From positions 1 through 64,000 of the IMG/VR virus record IMGVR_UViG_3300033146_001759: a DNA stretch of 64,000 nucleotides, one strand, 5' to 3'. Source of the stretch: a virus. Positions within the stretch are counted from its first letter, which is position 1. Each line of letters opens with the position of its first letter. Under the pieces are notes generated by a model. It had not been told where the DNA came from. It ran no database searches and saw only the letters and a list, made by a program, of their open reading frames with translations. A program made the translations under genes and the position numbers. This document shows positions 26,589-35,671 of the stretch, one piece after another.

Positions 26589-28283
26589 TTAAATTAATAC
26601 ACCACCATTATCAGTAACTTTGATACTCATATATTGCTTCCAAGGGAAGAATCCTATATCAGATATAGCATATCTACTTCTGATTAACATTCTTGGAGCC
26701 CAAGTTGCTTCAGAAATTAAGCTAATTGATTGTGCCATTAAATAAGGAATAAATACTAAACCTGGTTGATCAACACTATTCTTTCTTCCTAAGAAGATTC
26801 TGTTATCATCCCATCTCATATATGGATCAACATATATTGCAATTTGACCAATTGAACCCATTGGGTATAATTGTCCGTTTGTATTCATTTTACTCATTGT
26901 TGGAGGGTTTAAAGTATAACCAGCAACATCTTGTAATACAGATGCCATGTTACCATTAGTAACTAAATATTGTGCTGGACCTACTCTACCATCAGTAGCA
27001 ATAAAGTTAGATGCATTATTAATCTTAGCGATTAATTTTCTTTGAATTGAGTGATAAGTTTCACCACCTGGTGCATTTCCACCTAATGATGTATAAGCAT
27101 CAACATCAAAATCAAATTTTGAATTACCTGCAGCATCTTTTGGTGCAGTATGAGAATTTCTATTTTCCTCAGCTAAAACTTCAATTTTAGCAACGATTTG
27201 TTTAGAAATTGTTTGTGTTAGTTCGTTAATTAAAACTGATTCTAATTTTTGAACAATATCCATACCAGTTGAAGCTTTAATATCTTCAATCTGAGTTCTT
27301 TTAAGTGTTGAAGAAATTTCAATATCACCTACTTTTACAGATTTAGTGAATACGTCTGGTCCTATAACTCCTGGATATGTATTTTCGTCTTGCTCTCTTG
27401 ACATTGGATCATTGTTGTTCCAACCAGCAGAGAAACCTGGTAATTGGTCTTCCATTGTTGATACTAATTCAATATCAGTCATTGTTAATGCAACAGTATC
27501 ACCTGATAATAACATTGAACTACCACTTAATTGTGCTAATGCAGATGAACCAGGTAAGAATGTATTTCTTGCTTGATTATAATCATATGCAGCAACATTT
27601 GAATGTGCAGCCATTTGTCTAAATGTTCTAAACATTGGTTTACCATCTACTCTTGAGAATCCTAAGAACTCTAACCAACCTTTTTTAGAATCTTTAATTG
27701 GATTTAAAGTAACATCTACCATTGCAGCAGTACCACCAGAGAAATCTAAGAATAATCTCTTATCAATTCCACCAATTAATTCGTGAATTTTTTGCTCTTC
27801 TAATTCTTGCATAATAGCATCAACTAAAACTTTTTGTTCTGCTGGTGTATTAAATTTGAATTTGAATACTAATGGTTTTTCATCAGCTTCTTCTGGGTGT
27901 CCGTGACCTTCTGGATTATTATCATATTTAAAATCTACGAATAATAATTCAATTCTTGGAGATGAAGATGGCTTAACAGCTACTAAATCTAAACCGATTG
28001 TTTGTGCAGCAATTTTCATTGATACTGGTAAAAGGTTTTGAGCTACATCACCTGAACCTTGTACAGAACCTCTCATATCACCTGGTGTAGTTGACATAAC
28101 TGGTGCTTGAACAGCTCCCATTCCATAAGTGTTACCTAATGTAGAATAAGCTACGTTCTCATTCATTTGGTGCATTTCTGCATACTCTGATAACCATGCT
28201 TGTTTCTCAGTATCCATCACATTTAATGATTCTAATACTAATTTCCATTTTTTTTGTGCTTTCGCATTATCTACTATAAACAT
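26589..28283 (-). CDS. major capsid protein (T4 gp23-like)
   Basis: 564 aa, near T4 gp23 (521 aa). The N-terminal region with WLSEYAEMHQMNEN fits the segment removed by the prohead protease. Downstream, STLGNTYGMGAVQAP is typical of gp23 (G-N-x-x-G-M-G). The long HK97-like core includes GDIEISSTLKRTQIEDIKAS and the C-terminal strand KQYMSIKVTDNGGVLI. Its codon use is visibly less A/T-extreme than that of its neighbours, as expected for the most abundant protein. A strong candidate late promoter precedes the ATG. Gene order MCP-protease-portal is the reverse-strand T4 order. Confidence 0.9.
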   Translation of the reverse strand: MFIVDNAKAQKKWKLVLESLNVMDTEKQAWLSEYAEMHQMNENVAYSTLGNTYGMGAVQAPVMSTTPGDMRGSVQGSGDVAQNLLPVSMKIAAQTIGLDLVAVKPSSSPRIELLFVDFKYDNNPEGHGHPEEADEKPLVFKFKFNTPAEQKVLVDAIMQELEEQKIHELIGGIDKRLFLDFSGGTAAMVDVTLNPIKDSKKGWLEFLGFSRVDGKPMFRTFRQMAAHSNVAAYDYNQARNTFLPGSSALAQLSGSSMLLSGDTVALTMTDIELVSTMEDQLPGFSAGWNNNDPMSREQDENTYPGVIGPDVFTKSVKVGDIEISSTLKRTQIEDIKASTGMDIVQKLESVLINELTQTISKQIVAKIEVLAEENRNSHTAPKDAAGNSKFDFDVDAYTSLGGNAPGGETYHSIQRKLIAKINNASNFIATDGRVGPAQYLVTNGNMASVLQDVAGYTLNPPTMSKMNTNGQLYPMGSIGQIAIYVDPYMRWDDNRIFLGRKNSVDQPGLVFIPYLMAQSISLISEATWAPRMLIRSRYAISDIGFFPWKQYMSIKVTDNGGVLI

Positions 28284-28295
28284 ATTATTTATTTT

Positions 28296-28313
28296 TTTTT
28301 ATTATATATAAAC
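28296..28313 (-). promoter_or_regulatory. candidate phage late promoter (major capsid gene)
   Basis: Minus strand GTTTATATATAATAAAAA, 13-30 bases before the ATG at 28283. The core TTTATATATAATAAAAA is identical to the boxes at 3735 and 37139. Confidence 0.55.
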
Positions 28314-28356
28314 TCAAAAAATCAACTTTTTTCCATTTTTTGACTATATATAAGAT

Positions 28357-30951
28357 TTATCTCTCCAAATTTTTAAATTTAGCGATAAATGAATCAATTT
28401 CCTCGTCAGTTAAACTTGAATTATCAATTACATTATCATTTAAAATAGTTTTGGTTTCGTTAATCATTGTATAATTTACAAGATTTCTACTTTCCCAAAA
28501 TTTTTCCATTTTTAATGAATTATTCATTGATGGATAAAGTTTTGCTTGACTAAGAATACTTACTTTCATCTTTTCATCTATTTTTTCCCATGCAGGAATT
28601 AATGAAGATGGAATATTTGATATTAATTCTTCTTCAAATGATATAGATGGTGTAAGTGTTTCGTTGATTGCAACTAATAATTGTGCTTCAGAATAGATTG
28701 GTGTTTTGCTTTCGTTTATTGCAAAGATAACTTTCTCTTTATCTTCTTCTGCTAAATCATGCCATGCTTTCTTTTTGTTCTCTGTTAAAAATTGAACAAA
28801 ATGTGGATCTTTAACCTCAGACGCTTTTCGTTTCTTAGTTTCTAAAATTAATTTCTCTATTTGTGTTGTTAATTGTTTTGTATTTTCTAATGAATCATCT
28901 CCTGTAAAATTAATTTTACTTTCATGAACTTCTTCCATATCACCAGTATTTACTTTTATTGTATAAAAACCAGTTTCTGGATTTGATGCTACTATTTCAC
29001 CCATTGTTCCATCATCTCCAAAGGATACAACAGAATTATTAGCATATTTTGTTGGATTTAAATCATCACCTTCAACAGAATTTGGCATTTCTGCGTTTGG
29101 TAATTGTGCTTGAATATTATTATCTATTGGTGCATCTTCTAAACCAACTAGCTGCACATCATCAACTGACTGCACACCATCAACTGGTTCACCTACTACA
29201 CCATCAACTGGCGCATCTTGAACACCATCAACTGGAGCTTGTACTTGTGTATCTTGAACATCATCAACTGGTGCATCTTGAACACCATCAACCGGAGCTT
29301 GTACTTGTGTTTGTACTTCACCAGCTACTTGAACAGGTGCATCTACACCATCAACTAATGCTTGTACATCACTACCATTAACTTGTGCTTGTGCTTGAAC
29401 ATTTGGTTTAACAAAATCATCATCTTCATCATAATATTTTGTATAATCATCTATTTGTGTCATATTAGGAACACTTACTGGTCCACCAGCACCCTCAGTT
29501 AACATATTATTATTAATAGCATCCACAGTATTATCTAATGATTCAGCTATATAGTTCATATATGCTTTACTATCTGATACATTTTCTGCGATATACTCAG
29601 AATATGCGATATTATTATCAACGTGTTCTGCGATATATTCAGAATATGCGATATTATTATCAACGTGTTCTGCGATATACTCAGAATAATCAATTGTTTT
29701 ATCTAAATTTTCTGCTAAGTATTCAGAATATGCAATATTATTATCTAAATTTTCTGCTAAGTATTCAGAATATGCAATATTATTATCTAAATTTTCTGCG
29801 ATATATTCAGAATATGCGATATTTTTATCTAAATTTTCTGCGATATACTCAGAATAATCATTTGATTTTTCAATAGATTCTGCTAAATAATCTGAATATT
29901 TAATATTACTATCAACGTGTTCAGCTATATATTCAGAAAAATCAATATTTTTATCTAGTGTTTCAGCTATATATTCAGAATAATTAATATTCTTATCTAA
30001 TTCTTCAGCTAAATATTCAGAATAATTAATATTCTTATTTAAATTTTCAGTTAAATGATCACTATGCGTAATTAATTTTTCTGTTGTTTCTTTCAAAGTA
30101 ATATTTTCATTAACTACAAACTGAATTTGTTCAGTAAGATAATTTAAATATTGTGTTACTTTTTGTTGTTGTTCTTGTAATAATTCTTGAGTTTCTGCTA
30201 AAGTTCTTATTTGCTCTGGTGAAACTTTTCCATTTTTTACACTTTCGTTGATTTGAATACTAATTTTATTCATTTCTCCATTTAAATACTCTGAGTATTC
30301 GTCTAATTGTTTTCCGGTAACATACTCATTGTTGTTATTCTCCATGATTAATTCATTAAATTTTGACTCGTTTGTTAACTCATATATTCTATAATTAGAA
30401 TTATTTGTTGACAAACCAAGTGATTCATTTATAGATGTCATTTTTGCAGTTCCAAAACCTGGATCGGCAACAGCATCATAAGTGAAAAGTTTCTTTACAG
30501 AAACATGTCCATTACTTTCAGTTACCCCAGCAGCTCTTGAAGAAACAAAAATAGGCAAACCATCATTGATAATTGCCTGTGCTTCTTTACCCCAGCGAGT
30601 ATTAAGTAATCTAATTTGACCATCAATTCTATTTGCTTCTTTATTATACCATACATTCTCAATAATGTGAGAAGCTCTTGATAATGAAGTATCAAATACA
30701 TCAGGATGATCAAACTCACCAAATATAACCCCAAGAGTATTTTTTCTCTCGATAAGCTCATTTAAATGAGGTACAAATTTATCAGCAGTATAAATTCTAT
30801 CATTACGGTTCATAACATCAAATTCAGTGAAGATACCACCAAGTAAATATTGTGGTTGTCCCTGTGCGTTTAATTTAGTTGCACTTTCATTTAATTTTAA
30901 ACCGGATAAAGAATTTTCTATGATAAGAACGTGTTTATTAACCTGATTCAT
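28357..30951 (-). CDS. prohead protease fused to a scaffold-like region with tandem cleavage-site repeats
   Basis: 864 aa; T4 gp21 is 212 aa. Residues 1-180 are a gp21-type (S78) protease with GEFDHP (His82) and SSRA (Ser137/138), matching the spacing of the T4 catalytic His and Ser. A coiled-coil-like linker follows (about 200-290). Then about twelve 14-residue repeats of the form NIAYSEYIAENLDN (about 296-475), each containing Y-[IL]-A-E, which itself fits the gp21 cut rule [IL]-x-E. An acidic VDGVQDAP repeat region and a helical C-terminal domain resembling scaffold proteins complete it. The polypeptide therefore appears to be protease plus scaffold (gp21 plus gp22 roles) in one chain. Confidence 0.85.
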   Translation of the reverse strand: MNQVNKHVLIIENSLSGLKLNESATKLNAQGQPQYLLGGIFTEFDVMNRNDRIYTADKFVPHLNELIERKNTLGVIFGEFDHPDVFDTSLSRASHIIENVWYNKEANRIDGQIRLLNTRWGKEAQAIINDGLPIFVSSRAAGVTESNGHVSVKKLFTYDAVADPGFGTAKMTSINESLGLSTNNSNYRIYELTNESKFNELIMENNNNEYVTGKQLDEYSEYLNGEMNKISIQINESVKNGKVSPEQIRTLAETQELLQEQQQKVTQYLNYLTEQIQFVVNENITLKETTEKLITHSDHLTENLNKNINYSEYLAEELDKNINYSEYIAETLDKNIDFSEYIAEHVDSNIKYSDYLAESIEKSNDYSEYIAENLDKNIAYSEYIAENLDNNIAYSEYLAENLDNNIAYSEYLAENLDKTIDYSEYIAEHVDNNIAYSEYIAEHVDNNIAYSEYIAENVSDSKAYMNYIAESLDNTVDAINNNMLTEGAGGPVSVPNMTQIDDYTKYYDEDDDFVKPNVQAQAQVNGSDVQALVDGVDAPVQVAGEVQTQVQAPVDGVQDAPVDDVQDTQVQAPVDGVQDAPVDGVVGEPVDGVQSVDDVQLVGLEDAPIDNNIQAQLPNAEMPNSVEGDDLNPTKYANNSVVSFGDDGTMGEIVASNPETGFYTIKVNTGDMEEVHESKINFTGDDSLENTKQLTTQIEKLILETKKRKASEVKDPHFVQFLTENKKKAWHDLAEEDKEKVIFAINESKTPIYSEAQLLVAINETLTPSISFEEELISNIPSSLIPAWEKIDEKMKVSILSQAKLYPSMNNSLKMEKFWESRNLVNYTMINETKTILNDNVIDNSSLTDEEIDSFIAKFKNLER
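29160..29350 (-). repeat. repeats encoding VDGVQDAP-type units
   Basis: Imperfect tandem units in the protease-scaffold gene (QVQAPVDGVQDAP, then VDDVQDTQVQAPVDGVQ), acidic and Gln/Val/Pro-rich; probably a flexible linker. Confidence 0.7.
29535..30050 (-). repeat. about twelve 42-bp repeats encoding 14-residue units with Y-[IL]-A-E
   Basis: Direct repeats of 42 bases inside the protease-scaffold gene. Consensus unit N-I-x-Y-S-E-Y-[IL]-A-E-x-[VL]-D-[NK]. Several central units are nearly identical in DNA, which suggests recent expansion; edge units are degenerate. Confidence 0.9.
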
Positions 30952-31037
30952 ATTTTTTTTTTTCTTTTATATATTAAGATAAAAAACACTTTTTTTTCTA
31001 TTTTATAATATGATTCAAAAGCTTTATAAAACGAACA

Positions 31038-31979
31038 CTATATCCAATCACTAGGAATAGAAGACCAATTTGTTATATTACTAATACCACCTGGCTCACA
31101 TTCGGTAAAACATTCTTCATGATTACTCACATTTGGCCAAAATATTGAATTCCAAAATTCTGGAACATCACCATTTAAATTATCACAAAACCTAAATATT
31201 TGATGAAAATTATTTATATTCGTATTATTTGAAAATAATGTACTTGATATTGTTGTTAAATTACGACAATTATTAAACATACTATCTACATTTTCTAAAT
31301 TATTATAGTATTTAAATAAATCTTGTGGTATTGTTAATATACCACTTGAACTAAATATCGCAAACATATTCGTTATATTTGATAACCCTTTAAATGCTGT
31401 TGAATCAACACTAATTAATTCTGAACAATCTTGAAAACATTGTTTAATATCTGTCAATAAAGTACAACCTTTAAATAAATCTGCTGGAATACTTGTTATT
31501 TTTGTACTAGCAAATCCCTTATCATAATAACCAAATGATTCAGATGCATCATCAATATATTTAAAACTACTATTTGGATTATTTGGTGGTAACTCATTTA
31601 ATGCCGATTCAGTAAAATTTATATATTTTAATTTTGATACATTTGGGTATCCAAAAGATATAACTTTTCTTATTTTATTATCATTATATCCAAATTTTAG
31701 TGCTTCCCATTTACCTCTAATACTTACTCTTTTTATTCCAAAAATTATATATGTATGACCAATACTATTATTTGAACCTATTTGATTAATATATTCACTT
31801 GAACCATCACCCCAATCAATTATCGCATCAAACTCATATCCATTTAATAATAACATAGATAACTCTAAATCATTTGATGGGATTTCAAATTCCAACTCAA
31901 TTTTAAAATCATCTTTTGTTAGAAAAGCACCACCAAGACCAACGAACCCACTACCTATTTTTAATCTACTAAAAATCAT
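31038..31979 (-). CDS. BspA/DUF285-type leucine-rich repeat protein in the head gene cluster
   Basis: 313 aa. A short N-terminus (RLKIGSGFVGLGGAFLTKDD) is followed by a domain with DAIIDWGDGSSEYINQIG, the W-G-D-G-S motif of PKD-like or bacterial surface domains. Then come repeats of the form F-x-[GD]-C-x-x-L-T/L-x-x-I (LFKGCTLLTDIKQCFQDCSE, FNNCRNLTTI) ending in EFWNSIFWPNV and IPSDWI, typical of BspA-like surface proteins. Placed between portal and protease and behind a TATATA box, it is probably a virion surface decoration or adhesion protein that binds host or mucus. Confidence 0.75.
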   Translation of the reverse strand: MIFSRLKIGSGFVGLGGAFLTKDDFKIELEFEIPSNDLELSMLLLNGYEFDAIIDWGDGSSEYINQIGSNNSIGHTYIIFGIKRVSIRGKWEALKFGYNDNKIRKVISFGYPNVSKLKYINFTESALNELPPNNPNSSFKYIDDASESFGYYDKGFASTKITSIPADLFKGCTLLTDIKQCFQDCSELISVDSTAFKGLSNITNMFAIFSSSGILTIPQDLFKYYNNLENVDSMFNNCRNLTTISSTLFSNNTNINNFHQIFRFCDNLNGDVPEFWNSIFWPNVSNHEECFTECEPGGISNITNWSSIPSDWI

Positions 31980-32016
31980 ATTCTCTGTTTTTTATGTATA
32001 TAAAAAAAAGTAAAAA

Positions 32017-32050
32017 AAAAAAGTAACACAATAAGTATTACTTTTTTTTT
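32017..32050 (-). terminator. terminator after portal gene
   Basis: AAAAAAGTAA with TTACTTTTTT and flanking homopolymers, 17 bases beyond the portal stop. Confidence 0.7.
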
Positions 32051-32066
32051 ATTTTTTTTTAATTTA

Positions 32067-33809
32067 CTAAAAATCCAAACCAGCATCATCTCCACCAGCA
32101 TCATCTCCACCAGAACCATCTCCACCAGCATCATCTCCACCAGCATCATCTCCACCGAAATCATCTCCACCGAAATCATCTCCACCGAAATCATCTCCAC
32201 CGAAATCATCTCCACCAGAACCATCTCCACCAGAACCATCTCCACCAGAACCATCTCCACCAGAACCATCTCCACTAGAACTATCACCAAGCTTATATTT
32301 ATTATTTTCAGCAATATCATCATCACTCAATTTCATAATATTTCTAACTAACCATTCTACATGAAACCAAGAATTTCCTTCTGAATCAACCAAATTAGAT
32401 GATAATGTAGAAACAATCTCTGCACGTTTTGCTAAATTATTTAAATATTTCCACTCTTCAAATAAAGCATTACTATTAAAGACTAATCTATATTTTGAAT
32501 GAAATAAATTATCATCTTTTAATTCTGGAAAATCTAAAATCATTTGAATTTTATGTGGTTTAACTAATATTTCTTTATATATTGTTTGTAATCTTTTAAT
32601 ATAATTACCAAATTTTATTTCATCTCTTGTAATTTCTGTTGAGTCATTATATATATTACCACCACCACTATCTTCATCAAATCTTGAAAATGGTAATTTA
32701 CTTGCTCTTTTTAATATTTTATAGAACCATTGTAACATAGTATCTTCATTTAAATCTGTTCCTTGTGCTGCCATTATTTCAATATCTGGTGTTCCTAAAT
32801 CAGAATTAGGAAACCAAAAATCTTTTGAATGTGGAATATCAGTTGCACCATTAATAGATACTGTACCCATAGTATCATCCCATTGAACATCTTCATGATA
32901 TTCAGACATCAACTCATAAATTTGTTGTTCTGCTTGTTGTCTTGTTAAACCATTTGTTGGTATTATGAATTTCTTATATATTGCAGCTTGATTAATATTA
33001 TATAATAACCTAGTTTGTTCTAACATCTTTAATTGATTATATGGTCTAATTAAATTTTCAACATAACTCGTTTCAGCATAGTCATTATTATTAGAATATG
33101 ATATGTACACAATCTGTGAATCTAATAAAACTCTTCTTTGTTGTGGGTTATCTGGATATTGAACCCATACAATAGTAGATGTACCAGGGTCATTTGCAAC
33201 AACAATAGTCATTGGGTCAATTGGACTCAATTCAATAATATTTTTTTGCTTATTATCATAAACTATTTCATATGCAATAAATCCATCAATCAAAAAGTTT
33301 TTAAAATAATTCCATGCAGTTAATCCATCAGCAAATCCAAAATTTCTATATAATGTTTTAAATGATTCTTGGTATCTTTGTTTAATAGTATTATCAAACT
33401 CGTCTGGTAAATCAACTAAACTACAAAAATAATTATTATCATCATATATTATTGTTTCATCTGCAATTTGCGTTAAAAAATCTTTAATTTCGTCTTTAAT
33501 AGCATATTGTCTAAGTATTTTTCTTTTATCTTCATATGCTCTATCTAAATATGCTATGGATTTTCTATTTAATACTTTTGATAGTATTTTTTTAGTAAAT
33601 ATATCATAGGTTGATGTACCCCCAATTTCTCCATCTGGATCTTCATGTATTCCTTGTGAATATGTATTTTTAATAATTAAATTATCATAATCCATTCCCC
33701 AATTTGATAAATTTCTAAGTTGTTTATTAAAAAACCCTCTATTCTCAACACTTGATTGTAATGATGATTGATTTTCTTTATTATTATTATATCTATTATA
33801 TGATGCCAT
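32067..33809 (-). CDS. portal protein (T4 gp20-like) with GGD-repeat tail
   Basis: 580 aa, near T4 gp20 (524 aa). Typical portal segments: AYEDKRKILRQYAIKDEIKD, FFNKQLRNLSNWGMDYDN at the start, and RYQESFKTLYRNFGFADG. The core includes QAAIYKKFIIPTNGLTRQQA, FDEDSGGGNIYNDSTEITRD (the conserved loop before the crown) and YFPELKDDNL-like strands. The last 70 residues are about fourteen G-G-D-x-x units in blocks (GS, DF, DA types), absent from T4. The portal is the DNA entry ring and nucleates the prohead. Own promoter-like box and terminator. Confidence 0.88.
   Translation of the reverse strand: MASYNRYNNNKENQSSLQSSVENRGFFNKQLRNLSNWGMDYDNLIIKNTYSQGIHEDPDGEIGGTSTYDIFTKKILSKVLNRKSIAYLDRAYEDKRKILRQYAIKDEIKDFLTQIADETIIYDDNNYFCSLVDLPDEFDNTIKQRYQESFKTLYRNFGFADGLTAWNYFKNFLIDGFIAYEIVYDNKQKNIIELSPIDPMTIVVANDPGTSTIVWVQYPDNPQQRRVLLDSQIVYISYSNNNDYAETSYVENLIRPYNQLKMLEQTRLLYNINQAAIYKKFIIPTNGLTRQQAEQQIYELMSEYHEDVQWDDTMGTVSINGATDIPHSKDFWFPNSDLGTPDIEIMAAQGTDLNEDTMLQWFYKILKRASKLPFSRFDEDSGGGNIYNDSTEITRDEIKFGNYIKRLQTIYKEILVKPHKIQMILDFPELKDDNLFHSKYRLVFNSNALFEEWKYLNNLAKRAEIVSTLSSNLVDSEGNSWFHVEWLVRNIMKLSDDDIAENNKYKLGDSSSGDGSGGDGSGGDGSGGDGSGGDDFGGDDFGGDDFGGDDFGGDDAGGDDAGGDGSGGDDAGGDDAGLDF
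32080..32280 (-). repeat. 15-bp tandem repeats encoding GGDxx units in the portal tail
   Basis: About fourteen 15-base units. Four GGDGS units, four GGDDF units and alternating GGDDA/GGDGS units lie in blocks, which indicates slippage or recombination. Open reading in another frame across this block is an artefact of the repeat. Confidence 0.9.
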
Positions 33810-33865
33810 AATTTAAATTAATTTATTTCAATATATATTAATTACTAATAGTCTAAAAAAATAAA

Positions 33866-34582
33866 TTAAAATTTAATCAATTTTAATGATTTTTCAAAAT
33901 TCGCAACTTGTTTATGATAACCAATAGAATCTTCTTGATATTTATCCACCAATTCATCAAATTCTTCTATTATTTCTTTTAAATGAGATTTTTCATCTGA
34001 ACTAGGTAAATTAATAAATAATTCTTTCATTGATTTAGAATTATACCTCTTTGGATCACACATTATAATTTCTGGAGCTATTTTAATAGATATTAAATAT
34101 GAATCAACGATTTTTTCATAATCATATGCAGTTAATGCATAATTCATATTACCATTTGATTTTAATGTTTTATAAATATATTCGAATGATAATGGTAATG
34201 TTCTTTCTTCAACCAATTTATTTGCTTCTGATATTTTTTCTAATTGTGTACTAATTTTTGAAAATAATAAATTAAAATATTTTATTTTATATCTTGGAGG
34301 TAAATATTCTAAGTTTATTGCATATAATATATTTTTATTATTATGTACCTTATAATCCAACGCAAGAATAGGACACCATATTTTATTCCCATTATAATTA
34401 TATCTTATCAAATAAAAATGATTTGGTATAACCCTATTTAAAGACACATTTTCTATTTCTGTAAAATTTGGTGATCTCTTTAATTCAAATAATTTATTTG
34501 TTTTATCATATATAAATTTTTGCATTGAACCACTTTCTAACCCCAAAGAACCATACAAATAATTCTCAAAATCATTATACAT
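33866..34582 (-). CDS. putative virion structural protein
   Basis: 238 aa. The block NHFYLIRYNYNGNKIWCPIL followed by LYAINLEYLPPRYKIKYFNL is a pattern I associate with a T4-like phage structural family (F-Y-x-I-x-Y...P-I-L...L-N-L-x-Y-L-P), but no T4 gene name can be fixed. It overlaps the gp4-like gene by one base and precedes the portal gene, so a head or neck role is inferred. Confidence 0.6.
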   Translation of the reverse strand: MYNDFENYLYGSLGLESGSMQKFIYDKTNKLFELKRSPNFTEIENVSLNRVIPNHFYLIRYNYNGNKIWCPILALDYKVHNNKNILYAINLEYLPPRYKIKYFNLLFSKISTQLEKISEANKLVEERTLPLSFEYIYKTLKSNGNMNYALTAYDYEKIVDSYLISIKIAPEIIMCDPKRYNSKSMKELFINLPSSDEKSHLKEIIEEFDELVDKYQEDSIGYHKQVANFEKSLKLIKF

Positions 34583-35106
34583 TATAAAATTTTATTTTCT
34601 TTTAAGTGCCCCTCGTGTATTATTCTAAATTTCATTTGGTGGGCAATACACCATTTTTTTGCTGCATCCCATTTCAATAAGTTTTTTTGAAAAGTCTTTA
34701 ATTGATATTCATAAGTTTCTACTGATTTAACTGTAAATTTTTTTGGTGCTGTTGGATATTGTGTTTCTTTATATGGCTTTATTTCAGCAACTATTCTTTC
34801 AAAATTATTAGGATCATTATTTACCATAATCTCATAATATAAATCTGGATAATATCTATGTGATTTACTTATACCATTTTTATCTGCTTCATAATATATT
34901 ATACTTAATGTTTCTGACCCCCATCTTAATATTTTATTGTTTCTATCTAAAAACATAAATGTTTTTAATTCCCATCCACTACGATATATACATTTTTGTG
35001 GATCTCCCATATATTTTTGTGGATTTATTAATGTATAAAATCCTTGATGATAACGTTTTTTACCATTTCTTTTCCTATTACTACTCGGTTTTCTTGTATT
35101 TCCCAT
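34582..35106 (-). CDS. head completion protein (T4 gp4-like, nuclease-fold)
   Basis: 174 aa (T4 gp4 is about 150 aa). QGFYTLINPQKYMGDPQKCI, YRSGWELKTFMFLDRN, ILRWGSETLSIIYYEAD and HRYYPDLYYEIMV follow the T4 gp4 motif order. The PD-(D/E)xK-type core includes the E-x-K in VAEIKPY. In T4 this protein is needed to finish DNA-filled heads before tail joining. A TTTTTATATATATAAGTT box lies before the ATG. Confidence 0.82.
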   Translation of the reverse strand: MGNTRKPSSNRKRNGKKRYHQGFYTLINPQKYMGDPQKCIYRSGWELKTFMFLDRNNKILRWGSETLSIIYYEADKNGISKSHRYYPDLYYEIMVNNDPNNFERIVAEIKPYKETQYPTAPKKFTVKSVETYEYQLKTFQKNLLKWDAAKKWCIAHQMKFRIIHEGHLKENKIL

Positions 35107-35120
35107 AACTTATATATATA

Positions 35121-35154
35121 AAAAAAAAGAGTAAAATAATTTACTCTTTTTTTT
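35121..35154 (-). terminator. terminator after late sigma gene
   Basis: AAAAAAAAGAGTAAA stem with TTTACTCTTTTTTTT, overlapping the stop of the gp55-like gene. Confidence 0.8.
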
Positions 35155-35530
35155 AAAAATTATGCAACCCATTACCATCATTACTTGAATCCAATGAAAC
35201 AAACTTAATATAATTTTTTTGGTGTGATCTTCGTCCTCTTAATTCATTAAATTGATATGTCATTCCTCGTTTAGCTATTTCAGTATAATATGGTAATGCT
35301 GTTTTATATTTTTTTTCATCAAAACCATACCAATGTTCAAACATAACTAATAAACCATATTGTTCACAATCTTTTTCTTCATCAATGTTTTTAAATCTAT
35401 ATGAAAATCTCCTAATTAATTTAGATGCTATTAAAGTTAAATATTTTTCTGCTTTTCTAGTCAGTTTCCCCTTACCCTTTGAAACAACCATTTCATAAAA
35501 TAATTCAGAATCTGTTAAATAATTCGCCAT
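35153..35530 (-). CDS. late sigma factor (T4 gp55-like)
   Basis: 125 aa; T4 gp55 is 185 aa. It fits the minimal sigma-2-like layout of gp55: NYLTDSELFYEMVVSKGKGK (LLxx start), KYLTLIASKLIRRFSYRF, then DCEQYGLLVMFEHWYGFDEK and TALPYYTEIAKRGMTYQF with NELRGRR. gp55 directs host RNA polymerase to TATAAATA late promoters and binds the sliding clamp through its C-terminus; here the end is SLDSSNDGNGLHNF. It is placed beside the head genes, and the TATATAATAAA boxes of this window are its likely targets. Confidence 0.72.
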   Translation of the reverse strand: MANYLTDSELFYEMVVSKGKGKLTRKAEKYLTLIASKLIRRFSYRFKNIDEEKDCEQYGLLVMFEHWYGFDEKKYKTALPYYTEIAKRGMTYQFNELRGRRSHQKNYIKFVSLDSSNDGNGLHNF

Positions 35531-35671
35531 AAATTGGTTAAATACATTATTTTTTGTAGTATTAAATACTAGTTATTAATGCCTTTAATCTATTTTCTTT
35601 AATTCAATTGCCTTTAATTATTATAAATGTAAAATTAATTACAAGATATATACCCATTTAAAAAATAAAGT
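35531..35671. other. short gene-free gap
   Basis: AT-rich spacer between two minus-strand genes; contains repeated TGCCTTTAAT-like words (TTAATGCCTTTAAT and AATTGCCTTTAATTA) but no promoter or RNA that I can name. Confidence 0.4.

Noticed and set aside
29049-29876. Plus-strand ORFs rich in Leu/His and Tyr/Gln
   Set aside because: Antisense shadows of the repeat regions in the protease-scaffold gene; composition is purely repeat-derived.
29535-30050. CRISPR-like direct repeat array
   Set aside because: The 42-bp repeats are contiguous, without spacers, and encode protein repeats in frame.
31976-32326. ORF encoding MVLVEM repeats
   Set aside because: Out-of-frame reading of the 15-bp GGDxx repeats in the portal gene.
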